From Mesomycoplasma ovipneumoniae ATCC 29419 (GTDB taxonomy: Bacteria; Bacillota_I; Bacilli_A; Mycoplasmatales; Metamycoplasmataceae), in NCBI RefSeq assembly GCF_028885435.1, contig NZ_CP118522.1:124001-188000 (forward strand): 64,000 bases of DNA. The letters are read 5' to 3'. This document shows, in pieces, positions 1-10,132 of this stretch. Position numbers and translations under genes: made by a program. Within the stretch, counting starts at the first letter, position 1, and each line of letters starts with the position of its first letter. The notes below the pieces were generated by a model that was not told the origin of the DNA, searched no databases, and saw nothing but the letters and a program-made list of their open reading frames with translations.

Positions 1-1089
1 TTGCAACAAGCAATCAAAGGCGCCCTAGATGGTGCGGGCGTTTCTGTTTTTAACAAAGAAGCAAAATTAGTTTCTAAAAACATAATTAAAGCTGAAAACA
101 ACGAAATTTATGCCGATAAAATAGTTCTTGCAACCGGAAGTAGACCAAGAAAAATACAAATTGAAGGCATTGAAAACGCAAATGTTTATACTTCTGATGA
201 TTTAATTTTAGATTATCACGATTTTGATGAATTAACAATAATTGGTGGCGGAGTTATTGCTCTTGAGTTTGCTAGTTTTTATGCTAACTTTGACAAAAAA
301 ATAACTATAATTGAATCAAATAATCAATTATTTGGTAATTTTGACGAATCAATAAGAGATGCTGTCAATTCAATTATCCAAAGAGATAAAATAAATGTCA
401 TAACAAATGCAAAAGTTTTAAAATACGAAACTGATGGTCTGCTTATTCAACAAGGCGAAAATACTTCTAAACATAAAACCCGAAATATTTTACTTGCAGT
501 TGGTAGAACTGTTAATAATGAATCATTTTCTGAGTTAAATCTAGAAAAATATGACAATGGTGTTTTAAAAGTAAACGAATTTTTCCAAACTTCTGAAGAA
601 AATATTTATGCAATTGGTGATTTAAACGCAATTATGATGTTATCAACAAGTGCATATAAACATGGAGATGTTGTTGCAAAACATATTTTGCACCAAAAAT
701 CTGATGAAAAATTTGTAAAATCCAATATTCCGTTTGCAATTTACACAAATCCAGATATTTCATTTGTTGGAAAAAGTGAAAAAGAGCTAGAAAGTGCAAA
801 AATTGAATTTGAATCAGCGCAAGTTTTTGCAAGAAATTTGCCAAGAGCCCACGCTAACTTAGATTTTGAAATTGGTTTTGTTAAAATTAATTACGAAAAA
901 CACACTTACAAAATTCTATCAGCAACTATTTTTCTTGAAGATTCAGCGACATTGATTAACCAAATAGCATTAGCAATAAGCAAAAATATGACAATTTTTG
1001 ACCTTCAAACTTCAGCTTTTACCCACCCTACACTTGCTGAATCCGTTTATTATATTTCTAGAAATATCGCTTTTAGTAAAAAATCCTAA
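1..1089 (+). CDS. Pyridine nucleotide-disulphide oxidoreductase, C-terminal part (dihydrolipoamide dehydrogenase-like)
   Basis: The reading frame is open from base 1, so the 5' part lies outside the window and the N-terminal FAD-binding and redox-cysteine segment is not visible. What remains (362 codons) has ATGSRPR, the second dinucleotide-binding motif IIGGGVIALEFA (about residues 80-91, NAD(P)H domain), the C-terminal FAD motif AIGD (204-207) and a dimerisation domain ending in HPTLAES (342-348), where the His and Glu form the active-site pair in lipoamide dehydrogenase and its relatives. The family transfers electrons between NAD(P)H and a disulphide or lipoamide through FAD. The usual LAHxA helix after the GD motif reads MLSTSAYKHG, so a divergent member (mercuric or glutathione reductase-like) is possible. 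Family is secure; substrate is not. Confidence 0.85.
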   Translation: MQQAIKGALDGAGVSVFNKEAKLVSKNIIKAENNEIYADKIVLATGSRPRKIQIEGIENANVYTSDDLILDYHDFDELTIIGGGVIALEFASFYANFDKKITIIESNNQLFGNFDESIRDAVNSIIQRDKINVITNAKVLKYETDGLLIQQGENTSKHKTRNILLAVGRTVNNESFSELNLEKYDNGVLKVNEFFQTSEENIYAIGDLNAIMMLSTSAYKHGDVVAKHILHQKSDEKFVKSNIPFAIYTNPDISFVGKSEKELESAKIEFESAQVFARNLPRAHANLDFEIGFVKINYEKHTYKILSATIFLEDSATLINQIALAISKNMTIFDLQTSAFTHPTLAESVYYISRNIAFSKKS

Positions 1090-1256
1090 TAATTACTGTT
1101 TTTTAGACTAAAATTTCAGTTAAAATTTTAGGAAATTAGTTTCTTTTTTTCCTTAAACTGGTTAATTCTAAAACCATTGTTTCTTATTGAAATTAATTGT
1201 ACTTAAGTTTTCTTTAAATTAAAAAGATCCAGCAAACTAAAGTAAATTAGCATATT

Positions 1257-1822
1257 CCCGAGTTTCCCAGTTTGATGAAATAATCTTGAAAAGTGTCCGG
1301 TTTTTGGACACTTTTTTAACTTTTTTGACAAAAGTTAATTACAATTTTAAAACACTGGCAAAAATCAATTTATGGACAGAATAACAAAAACCATAAAAAA
1401 TATAACTACTATTTAAACTCAATGTAAATAGAAAACTCATTTTTATTTACATTGAGCCTAAAAAAATATGTGAAGTTTTGAAAGAGCCATAATTAAAAGC
1501 CTTAAATTTATAGATTTCTAAACGGTTAAATTTAAGGCATTGCATCATATTTAAAAATATGACGGAAAATTCGCGTTTTCTGATTTTTTAGCCAAAGAAC
1601 ATAAGTAATTCCCCCTTAATTCAATACAAAATTTATTAATTTATTCTTAGTGAGGATCATTATAACATAATTTTTTCCTAGACCAAGCATTTTTTTACAA
1701 AAGGGTGATTTTAGAATAATAAAAATTAAAATTTTAGCATCAAAAAACGCGGATTTACCGGTATTTTTGCATTTTTATGTCACTAAAAAGTGAATTTTTG
1801 CCATCAAACTGTCAAACTCAGG
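1257..1822 (-). mobile_element. TIR element copy A (about 566 bp, MITE-like)
   Basis: The left end reads cccgagtttcccagtttgat and the right end catcaaactgtcaaactcag; the inverted repeat agrees at 18 of 21 positions. A 31-bp imperfect direct repeat (29 identical) beginning gatccagcaaa flanks it at 1226-1256 and 1822-1852. On the minus strand: a promoter (TTGGTC about 16 bp upstream of TATAAT at 1659-1664) behind an A7 tract, a Shine-Dalgarno AAGGGGG, an ATG at 1602 opening MFFG-stop, hairpins at 1499-1538 and 1418-1456, and a terminator-type hairpin with stem AAGTGTCC/GGACACTT at 1289-1317. No transposase is encoded. Confidence 0.75.
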
Positions 1823-1922
1823 ATCCAGCAAATTAAACTAAATTAGCATATTAATTTGCGAAGATAAAGTTTTTTAATAAATAATAAAATATCCAGGCTA
1901 ATTTTAAATTAATTTTTTTGTT

Positions 1923-1942
1923 GCAATTTTGATCAAAATTGC
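1923..1942. repeat. Perfect 20-bp palindrome upstream of the lipase lipoprotein
   Basis: GCAATTTTGATCAAAATTGC is a perfect inverted repeat with no loop, about 100 bp upstream of the -10 box of the next gene. It could be an operator or a chance AT-rich palindrome. A weak hairpin (CTCAC/GTGGG followed by T7) follows at 1972-1995. Nothing else was recognised between 1853 and 2037. Confidence 0.4.
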
Positions 1943-2040
1943 CTTAAATTTACAGAAAAAATATCAAGCTCACAAATTCAAAGTGGGTTTTTTTCTACTA
2001 ATTTAGATTTTTTAGTTTTTTTATTTTTATTTTTTTTTAG

Positions 2041-2046
2041 TATAAT
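2041..2046 (+). promoter_or_regulatory. -10 box of the GDSL lipoprotein
   Basis: TATAAT lies 36 bases before the ATG and is followed by the Shine-Dalgarno GAAAGGAAA about 6 bases before the start codon. No convincing -35 box is seen, as is usual in mycoplasmas. Confidence 0.6.
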
Positions 2047-2082
2047 TTTTAACTTATTAAACTAAAATCGAAAGGAAACAGT

Positions 2083-3894
2083 ATGAAATTCAAAAATGTT
2101 CAAAACTATCCCGTTAGAAAAAGATTAAAACTTATATCATTAGGTTTATTACCAATAGCTACTGCAGTAACGTTTGTTGCGTGTGTTTCTCAGGACTCAG
2201 CAAAACTACAATCATTCAAATATTTAGCGATTGGTGATTCTGTTACCGCCGGATTTAATCAAGAAACTTATCGCGATTTTCAAGGTAAGCTTAACTCGCA
2301 AGGGGGGGGCGTAAGTGGCCTTTCGTATCCTTCCTTTTTTGCGCACTATTTGCAAAAGTTGAACAAAGATTCGCTAGTTTCATATGATAATTTGGCCTTT
2401 TCTGGTGCAACAGTAAAAAATTGACTTAATTTAATTAATCCTACAAAATATACAACAGGAAAAGTCGCTGATAATCCTTTTGTCCCTAAAAATAACGATC
2501 AAAATACAAAATTTAATGATTTATCTACCGTTTTTGGCAATTTTAATAAATCAAGTTACCCTGAATTAATTCAGAAAATTAAAAACGCTAATCTTTTGAC
2601 AATGACTCTTGGTGCTAATGATATTTTCTTAGTTGCAACTAAATTTGGCTCACTTTTATCTCCTGAAACATCCGGAATTAAAGAGGAATTAGATAAAATT
2701 ACAGTAGAATCAGCTCCAGCAACAACTCAAGAAACAGCTCCTGCTGATCCTAAGAAAGATGCTAAGAAAAAAGAGGATTTAAAACCCAAAATAGCCAAAT
2801 ATATAAAAAACGAAATTTCAACCAAAATAACAGAATTTAAAGCAGATTTAGAAAAGCTTTTAAAAGAATTAAAAGAAATTAATCCTAATTTACATATAAA
2901 TTTACTTGCATATAAATTGCCAAACTCACTTTTAGTTCAAGTTTTAAGTAACCTTTTTGCTAATGATTTTGGTCTAGAAAAAGATTACTTCCAAAAAGTT
3001 ACAACTGAAATTAATACTGCAATTCGCCAAACAGCCCAAAAAGCTAAAGTAAATTATGTTGATCCATTTGATGCAGAAATTTGAAATGATTCTGATACAA
3101 AATTAGGAGCAACAAAATTTGATATCCACCCTCAAGTTAAGGGATATAAAAAAATAGCTGAACAATTACTGCTAAAATTAGCAACTGATCAATCTCAAGC
3201 TGGCACTGTTGTTGATAACATTAAAAAATCTACAAAATTCACTGATAATGATTCAGGAAATTTAACATATAGACATGTTCTTGATCTCTCCAGTGTAGCA
3301 AAAACTAACGAAGAATTATTGAAGAAAATAAATGATAATAAATCCGAAAATGATTTCATTGATGAAGAATCTGAATTTGAAAAAACCCAAAATTCAGTAA
3401 TCGAGGGCGATAAAAGAGATTTAGCTGATTCAATGTTATCAGTTTTGAGCTCAAATATTTTTGGAAAATTAGATTTTAAAGACTTAGTTAAAAAATCAGG
3501 ACACTGACTAGCAGGTTCTTTTGTCAAATTTATTCCTGAATCAGCATCAGAACAATCTCTTGCAGAAGTTTTAAAATTACTTGGAGATTTTGCTAAACCT
3601 TATCTAAATAAACCAGATACTGATATAGTTAAAGTTGCGCTTAATAAAGTATTAACTGATCTAGAAAAAAATACAAAAGACTCTAAAAACCACTCAAAAA
3701 TCACATTTCCTTCAATAATTAAAAGCATTATTTCTACCTTTGTTTCAAATCTTGATATTGCGAAAGTTTTAGTGGATTTACCCAAGTTAACAGGTAAAGG
3801 ATCAACTTCATCATCGTCAACTCCTTCAACTTCAAGCAACTCAACTTCAACTCCATCAACTTCTGCTTCAACAGGTTCAACCTCTAGTTCTTAA
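2083..3894 (+). CDS. GDSL/SGNH-family lipolytic lipoprotein (P65-like)
   Basis: 603 residues with three in-frame TGA (Trp) codons. The N-terminus has a basic stretch (RKRLK), a hydrophobic segment and a lipobox ending VACVS, so Cys34 would be lipidated and the protein anchored outside the membrane. SGNH hydrolase blocks are clear: AIGDSVTAG (nucleophile Ser53), TLGANDIF, and the Asp-His block FDIHPQVKGY. The family hydrolyses lipid or acyl esters; in M. hyopneumoniae the P65 surface lipoprotein is a known GDSL lipase, and size, lipobox and motifs agree with it, though I could not align them. A charged insertion (APADPKKDAKKKEDLKPK) sits between the blocks, and the last 30 residues are almost only Ser, Thr and Pro. 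Confidence 0.88.
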
Positions 3895-3958
3895 TCAGAC
3901 CCTAAAACACGTTATTAAAAATTAATACTTAAAAACATGGCATTTTTTAACGTCATGT

Positions 3959-5364
3959 AAATAAGTAGAAAAATCTCAGACAATTAGTTTTTTACCTATG
4001 ATTTTGATTGCACCACTTTTGTTAATTTTTTCTAGCATGTTCATTTTAAAAAATTTGGACAAATAATTTACCTCATATAATAGCTTGGAGTTTTATATGA
4101 TAAGCAACTTTGAGGCCTTTCATAGTTATACCAATCAATAAATTCACTTATTTTTTGATAAGCAATAGCTACATTTTCAAAATTTTCGCCCTCAATATTA
4201 AGCAATTCTCGTTGAAAAACTGCATAAAAATATTCAATAGGTCTGTTTGCAAGGGCATTGCCTTTTGGTGACATTGATTGTTGGATATTGTTTTGTTTTA
4301 AAAAATTAGCAAATTTGTAGTTCGCATATTCCACGCCATGATCTGAATGGAAAAATTTTGGTTTAATATTATACTTTTTGATTGTTTGTTTTACTAAGTT
4401 TATAGTTTCTTCTGAAAATCTTGTTTTAGAAATTGAAAAATTGAGCAAGTAATTGGATTTTGTTTCAATAATTGAGTGTAGGTAAAATCATTCGTTGTTA
4501 ATTTTGATAAATTTAATATCAGCAAATCATTTTTCACCAAAATTTTCTGAGCTAAATTCACCTTTGATATGATCTTCAGTCCAAATTCGTGTAAACTTTT
4601 TCTCTTTTGGTGCCGGTTTTCCTTGCTTTTTATAAGCAATTGATTTTAATCCTAAAAATTCGTAGTGTTTTTGAAACACGTACGTGCTTACATAATTTCC
4701 TGATTTATGTAAATATTATATAGGATGTCGCGGCCTTTTACCTTTCGATATAAATAGAAATTTTCACGAATTCACTCAAGTAAGTCTTCATCATAAATCA
4801 TTTTCTTTGGTGGTTTTTTCACCCTTATTTTCTCATAAATAGAAGTGCGATTAACGTTAAAAACGCTACAAATTCTAGTGCAATTTTCGATTTTATCTTT
4901 ATCTTTCTCTTGTTCTTGTTTTAATTTTTTGAGCTCCTCAAGAATAATTGCGGGGTCAATTCCGGATCTTTTAAGAACCCTCTCCACTATTTCTTGATAA
5001 ATTCCACGATCATTTTCGGAAAGATCGTTAATTGTATATTTCTTTTTGGTTTGCGTGGAGATTTGATTTTTCCACGAGTACTAATTAAACTTTTCATATC
5101 ATTATTATAAAACTTTTTTGCCAATTTCTTATCAAATTATTAGCGTATATATGCAACATTCATTCTTTATCCGCTTTTTTACTTTTAGATTTGTTTTTGT
5201 AAATTTCTCTAAATTCTTCTGCAAAATCCAAAATTGCGTTTTTTAGCCCTTTAGATTCGGCAATTTTAATGTATTTAAATTTGTCTTCAACTGTAAATTT
5301 GTATTGTTTCATTTTAACACACCTTTTTTGAATGTGTCTGAAATTAATATATTAACTTATTTTT
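3959..5364 (-). mobile_element. Degenerate IS3/IS150-type insertion sequence
   Basis: The ends form an imperfect inverted repeat: AAATAAGT..CAGACA at the left and its complement around 5335-5364. The same 17 bases, attttttaacgtcatgt, flank it at 3942-3958 and 5360-5376, so a target duplication of about 11-17 bp is seen (the exact limit overlaps the IS tip). The insertion splits what looks like the terminator hairpin of the upstream lipoprotein (aaaaacatg...catgttttt). The transposase inside is broken. Confidence 0.8.
4068..5312 (-). pseudogene. IS3-family transposase, frameshifted remnant
   Basis: The start MKQYKFTVEDKFKYIKIAES at 5312 is in a different frame from the middle part (VERVLKRSGIDPAIILEEL..., a helix-turn-helix type OrfA tail with VFNVNRTSIYEKI) and from the catalytic domain. 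The OrfB-like integrase core is recognisable: WFADIKFIKINNEW (first Asp), FFHSDHGVEYANYKF (second Asp) and SPKGNALANRPIEYFYAVFQREL (Glu), ending YERPQSCLSYKTPSYYMR. More frame changes exist than the single programmed shift normal for IS3 elements, plus a TAA in the linker, so it is unlikely to be active. Confidence 0.8.
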
Positions 5365-5405
5365 TAACGTCATGTTTTTTTATTTAAAAAATAATTTATT
5401 TTTTC

Positions 5406-5976
5406 CGAGTTTCCCAGTTTGATGAGATAATCTTAAAAAAGTGTCGGGTTTTAGGAACTTTTTAACTTTTTGGCAAACCCAGAAAAAATAACTATCAAAG
5501 AAAAACACTGAATTTTAAATCTAACCATAATAAAAGAAAAAATACAACTACTGTTTAAATTTAACGCAAATAGAAAGCTCATTTTTATTTGCAGTGAGCC
5601 TAAAAAACATATGAAGTTTTGAAAGAACAATAACTAAAAGCCTTAAAATTTGTAGATTTCTAAACGGTCAAATTTAAGGCATTCCATCATATTTAAAAAT
5701 ATAATGGATAATTCGCATTTTCTGATTTTTTTATGACAAAAAACATAACTAATTCCCCCTTAATTCTAAAATCCAAATTTATTAATCATTCTTAAGTGAA
5801 CTTTATTATAACACAATTTTATTTTAGACCAAACATTTTTTTTTTTTTTTTTGCAACAGGTGAATTTCAAAACTATAAAACTTAAGATTTTAGTGTCAAA
5901 AACCCAGGATTTACCGGTGTTTTTGCATATTTATATTCACTAAAAAGTGAATTTTTGCCATTAAACTGGGTAGCTC
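5406..5976 (-). mobile_element. TIR element copy B
   Basis: The left end is ccgagtttcccagtttgatg and the right end gccattaaactgggtagctc. It has the same interior as copy A: minus-strand promoter behind an A17 tract, Shine-Dalgarno AAGGGGG, ATG, paired arms and a terminator-like hairpin. The minus-strand frame after the ATG is slightly longer here (MFFVIKKSENANYPLYF). It lies directly beside the decayed IS. A possible 23-base direct repeat (5383-5405 and 6030-6052, two mismatches) does not abut the right end and is very AT-rich, so it is weak. Confidence 0.7.
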
Positions 5977-5992
5977 AAAAAAAAAAAAAAAA

Positions 5993-6026
5993 AAAAATCA
6001 TCTTCTTAAAAATGGAGATGATTTTT
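5993..6026 (-). terminator. glyA terminator
   Basis: An 11-bp perfect stem (AAAAATCATCT/AGATGATTTTT on both strands) is followed on the minus strand by a long U run (the poly-A at 5977-5997 on the plus strand). It lies just downstream of glyA. Confidence 0.75.
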
Positions 6027-6050
6027 GCTATTAAAAAAATAATTCATTTT

Positions 6051-7307
6051 TTAAATCCAATAACTAGACTTAACCGGAAATTTTTTTGTTAATTCCTGAA
6101 TTTTTAGTTTAATTTCCTCAATTTCAATAGGATTTAAATTTTTCTTTCTTAAGACAAAATCAATAATTTCAGCAAGAATAGCAAATTCTTTTTCCTTAAA
6201 ACCACGAGAAGTCATTGCTGGAGTGCCAAAACGAATTCCTGAAGTTACAAAAGGACTTAGACTATCATTTGGAATTGTATTTTTATTTGTAATAATATTT
6301 ACTGATTCAAGTAAAATTTGTGCTTGTTTGCCTGTTAGATCATAGGTTTTTTTAACATCAACAATAAAAAGGTGATTTTGAGTTTTTCCTGAGACAATTC
6401 TTGCACCTTTTTTTGCAAATTCGTTAGCAAAAAAAGCGGCATTTTTAACGATTTGCTGGCAATAATCTTTAAATCAAGGCTGGAGGGCTTCATTAAATGC
6501 AACAGCTTTTGCGGCAATTGTATTAAAAAGTGGACCGCCTTGAATTCCGGGAAAAACAATTTTGTCGATTTTATTTGCAATTTCTTCAATGTCTGTTAAA
6601 ATCAGGCCACCTCGAGGTCCACGCAGAGTTTTTTGGGTTGTTGATGTTATTACATGAGCAATTCCAACTGGCGAAGGATGGACGCCTGCAGCAATAAGGC
6701 CGGCAATATGGGCAATGTCAGCCAACAAATAGGCTCCAACTTTGTCGGCAATTTGCCGAAAACGCCCAAAGTCAATCAGACCTGAATAAGCCGAATAGCC
6801 ACAAATTATTAAATTTGGCCTGGTCTCAACAGCGATTTTTTCAATCTCATCATAATCAAGAGTTTCATTTTTATCAAGAAAATAGCTAATTCCGGTGTAA
6901 AAAATTCCGGAAAAATTAACTTTATATCCGTGAGTTAAATGGCCCCCTGAGCTTAAATCAAGGCCAAGAATTTTGTCTCCAGGTTTTAAAAGTGCGGCAA
7001 AAACGGCTGAATTTGCACTTGAGCCTGAATAGGGTTGGACATTTGCAAATTTTGTCCCAAAAAGTTGCTTTGCCCGTTCAATTGCAATTAATTCAATTTT
7101 GTCAATAAACTCACAGCCACCATAATAGCGTTTTCCGGGATAACCTTCGCCATATTTATTGCTCAGACTTGTTCCATTTGCGCTTAGAACATCTTGCGAA
7201 GCATAATTTTCGCTGGCAATTAGCTCAATTTGGTCGTTTTGTCTTTGACTTTCTAAGTTAATTAGCTCAGAAATTTGTTGATCTTTAATATTAATTTTCT
7301 TGTACAT
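6051..7307 (-). CDS. glyA: Serine hydroxymethyltransferase
   Basis: 418 residues, normal length for the bacterial enzyme, which interconverts serine and glycine with tetrahydrofolate as one-carbon carrier and PLP as cofactor. Landmarks: [57 protein letters not shown] and the PLP-lysine segment [13 protein letters not shown] with Lys226. The residue before the lysine is Gln where the common bacterial consensus has His. One TGA (Trp) codon follows FNEALQP at about residue 278. The start ATG lies close to the -10-like ATTATAC/TATAGT region. The gene is alone on this strand, convergent with the upstream lipoprotein and divergent from secDF. Confidence 0.97.
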
Positions 7308-7410
7308 TTCTCAAAAAACATAGAAATTATACTATAAAAATAAGGTAATATTCGAAAAACGCCCAACATTTTGCAAAAAATTTTTTTTGCATTTGCTAAG
7401 CAAAACATGG

Positions 7411-7416
7411 TATAAT
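7411..7416 (+). promoter_or_regulatory. -10 box of secDF
   Basis: TATAAT, preceded by TGG, lies 25 bases before the ATG. The strong Shine-Dalgarno AGAAGGGG at about 7429-7436 supports the chosen start of secDF. Confidence 0.6.
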
Positions 7417-7441
7417 TTTAAATTTACTAGAAGGGGAAGTC

Positions 7442-10036
7442 ATGAAAATACGTAGTTTTTTTGCTAGGTTGTTTTCGCTTAATAGTTGAAAGCGTTTTTT
7501 TCTTGCTTTTTTAACATTTTCTTTTCTTGGAAGTGGTGTTTTTCTCGTTTCAAATTACTATATTTCTCAGAACATCAATCGCTCAATTGAATATGGTGGC
7601 GGGGCTGAGGTTTTAGTTCAAGTTAAAACTTTGGACGGAAAAATTCCATCTTCAAAAGTTGTTCAGGAGGCAGATTCGGCTATTTTCCAGCGGCTAACCG
7701 GCGGGGCTAATTTGAATGGTACCAACGTTTTTACCGAAGGTGAAGGACGAATAAGAATTTCACGTAATAAAATATCAAATAACCGTGAATTAGAGCAATT
7801 TATTGAAGAAATTGTTAATAAACCAACACTAACAATTACAGATGTTAATACAAATCCCCTTTTTTTTGACGGTAAATTTGAAACAAACCTTAGTCTTGAA
7901 AACGGCGATGAGTCAAATTGGTTAGTTCCATTTGCTCCAGGTTCTGCCCTTTCACAGCCAAATCCCCAAAATCCATCAAGTAATCAAGTATTAATCGAAT
8001 TAAAAGACAACAATGCTCAATTAGAGTGAACTAAAGCCACTGAACATATTTCAAAATTGCCCCGTGGTCAAAACAGAATTTTAATTTGGTCTAATATTTC
8101 TGAACTTAAAAAAATTGCTCAAGAAAAATTCCCGCTTCAGTGGGAAAGGGCTAATAAAAATATATATAATTTTTTGCACGTTGGTGAAAAAACTACCCCT
8201 GATTTTTTGCCAGACCGAAAAATTTTACAACCTTCACTTAAAAAATTCCAAATTGATGCAAAAAGATATTTAATTTCTGATGCAACAGTTAGTCAAGCTT
8301 TAAATGGAAAATCCTTTGTAATTACAGGTAATTTTTCTCCTCAAGAAGCAAAACAATTAGCACTTGATATTAATTATGGGACTGCTGATTATAAATTAGA
8401 TTTTTTGTCAGCTTCATTTGTTAGCAAAACCAAGTCTGAGTCAGCCTTTATTGCTGGATGAATTGCAATTGGTCTAGCAATTGCGATAATTTCGCTATTT
8501 TTAATTGTAAATTACGGGATGTTAGGAATTGTTGCAACAATTTCACTTTCGCTTTATGTCTTTTTGACATTACTTTTTTTCACAATTGTTCGAGGCGAAT
8601 ATTCTCCAATAACTATTTCAGCGCTTGTTGTTGGAATTGGGATGAATATTGACGCAAATGTCATTAGTTTTGAATTATTTAAGTCGAGAATTTATGCCGG
8701 TAATTCGGCAATAAAAGCAAACTCCCAGGCTAATCGAACCTCTTTTAATGCAATTATTGACTCAAATGTTACAACACTGATAGCCGCACTTGTTTTGTTC
8801 TTTTTTGGAACAAAAAATGTAAAAAGTTTCTCAATTACTCTTATTTTTTCAATTGTCTTTACACTAATAGTGACAATTGGATTTACAAAATTTTTCACAA
8901 GCTTTATCCTTAAAGCTGATTATTTCCAAAAAAGTAACAGATTTTGACTTTTAGGTATAAAAAATTATTACTTGAAAAAATATGAACGAGGTTACCAATC
9001 AGTTTATTCAAGAATTAATTATGAAAAAATTTATAAATATTCTAGATGGACTCCGCTTGTTTTGTTTGTAGGCTCAATAGTGGTTTTTGCAACTTTTGCC
9101 GGAATTTATAAGTCTTTTGGTTCAGGATTTAATTTAGCTATTGACTTTAGTGGTGGTACAAACTTGCTAATTGAAACCTCAAATTCAAGTTTTGACTTGA
9201 TAAATCAAGAAAAAGCTAACAAAATAATTGATTTTTTAAATTCACATAATATTAATAGTACAAATTCGCAAATAATTTTAAATCCGTTAAATGAATCATC
9301 TTCTATTTTTAATATTGAAGTCAAAACCCAACTAGATTTAGCTTCTAGACTTTCTGCCCTTAATTCAGAAATTCAAAGCAATTTCTCAAATATTCGAATG
9401 ACAAATTATTCAATTTCAAATGAAGAAGCACAAAAATTAATTTTTAATGCAATACTTTCAGTTGGCTTAGCACTTGTTTTTGTAAGTATTTTTACACTGA
9501 TTAGATTTAAATGAACTTTTTCATTTGCAATTATTCTTTCCCAATTATTTAATGTTTTAATGGTATTTTCTGCGATTATTATCACTCGAATTCAAATATC
9601 TCAAAATTTGGTTGTTGCAATTTTAACTCTAATTGGTTATACCGTAAATGATACAATTGTTGTCTTTGACCGTATTAAGACAAAATTTAGTGAAACAAAT
9701 CACGTTGATGTTTACAAAAGTGAAAAAATTAAACAAATTTCACTAGAGGCAATCAAAGACACAGCCAAAAGATCTATTTTTACATCTCTAACAACAATTT
9801 TTACAATCATAGTTTTAATGATTTTTTATGAGTCAATTGACGTAGTTTTCAGTTTAACAATGCTTATAGGTGTTATAATCGGAACATATTCTTCATTATT
9901 TGTCGCAACTAGAATATGAAATAAATTAGAAGCATATCGAAACTATAAAAAACAAAAAAGAATTAACGCTAAATACTGAAATATCCAAAAAGTTCATGAA
10001 CAAACATTTGCAAGTATTAATGACTATGAGAAATAA
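7442..10036 (+). CDS. secDF: Protein translocase subunits SecD and SecF, fused
   Basis: 864 residues in one frame once TGA is read as Trp (for example LNSWKRF, LEWTKA, AGWIAIG, RFWLLG, RFKWTFS, RIWNK). The accessory SecDF complex uses the proton gradient to help pull secreted proteins across the membrane with SecYEG. The SecD half starts with a membrane anchor (about residues 19-40), has a degenerate version of its first conserved block (YGGGAEV, 51-56), a large extracytoplasmic domain and a membrane bundle with VVGIGMNIDANVISFE. The SecF half has its own first helix, IDFSGGTNLL (about 567-576), a soluble loop and the bundle with LIGYTVNDTIVVFDRI. The P1 domain is shorter than in E. coli. It is followed by a strong terminator and then hisS. 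Confidence 0.95.
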
Positions 10037-10039
10037 GTA

Positions 10040-10091
10040 ACCAAAAATTAAAATAATTACTAAAAAATATCTATTTTAATTTTTGGTTTTT
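10040..10091 (+). terminator. secDF terminator
   Basis: A perfect 16-bp stem (ACCAAAAATTAAAATA at 10040-10055 with its complement at 10072-10087) is followed by TTTTTATTTT, starting 3 bases after the secDF stop. Confidence 0.85.
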
Positions 10092-10132
10092 ATTTTGTAA
10101 AATTTTCTATGGTTCAAAATTAAAGGTTAAAA

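Noticed and set aside
5383..6052. Direct repeat of 23 bases around element B as a target duplication
   Set aside because: The right copy is about 55 bp from the element tip and both copies are almost pure A and T, so chance similarity is likely.
9515..9559. Apparent gaps between ORFs of secDF, hisS, aspS, nrdE, ABC and adhesin genes
   Set aside because: They are in-frame TGA codons read as tryptophan, not frameshifts; the frame is constant across them.
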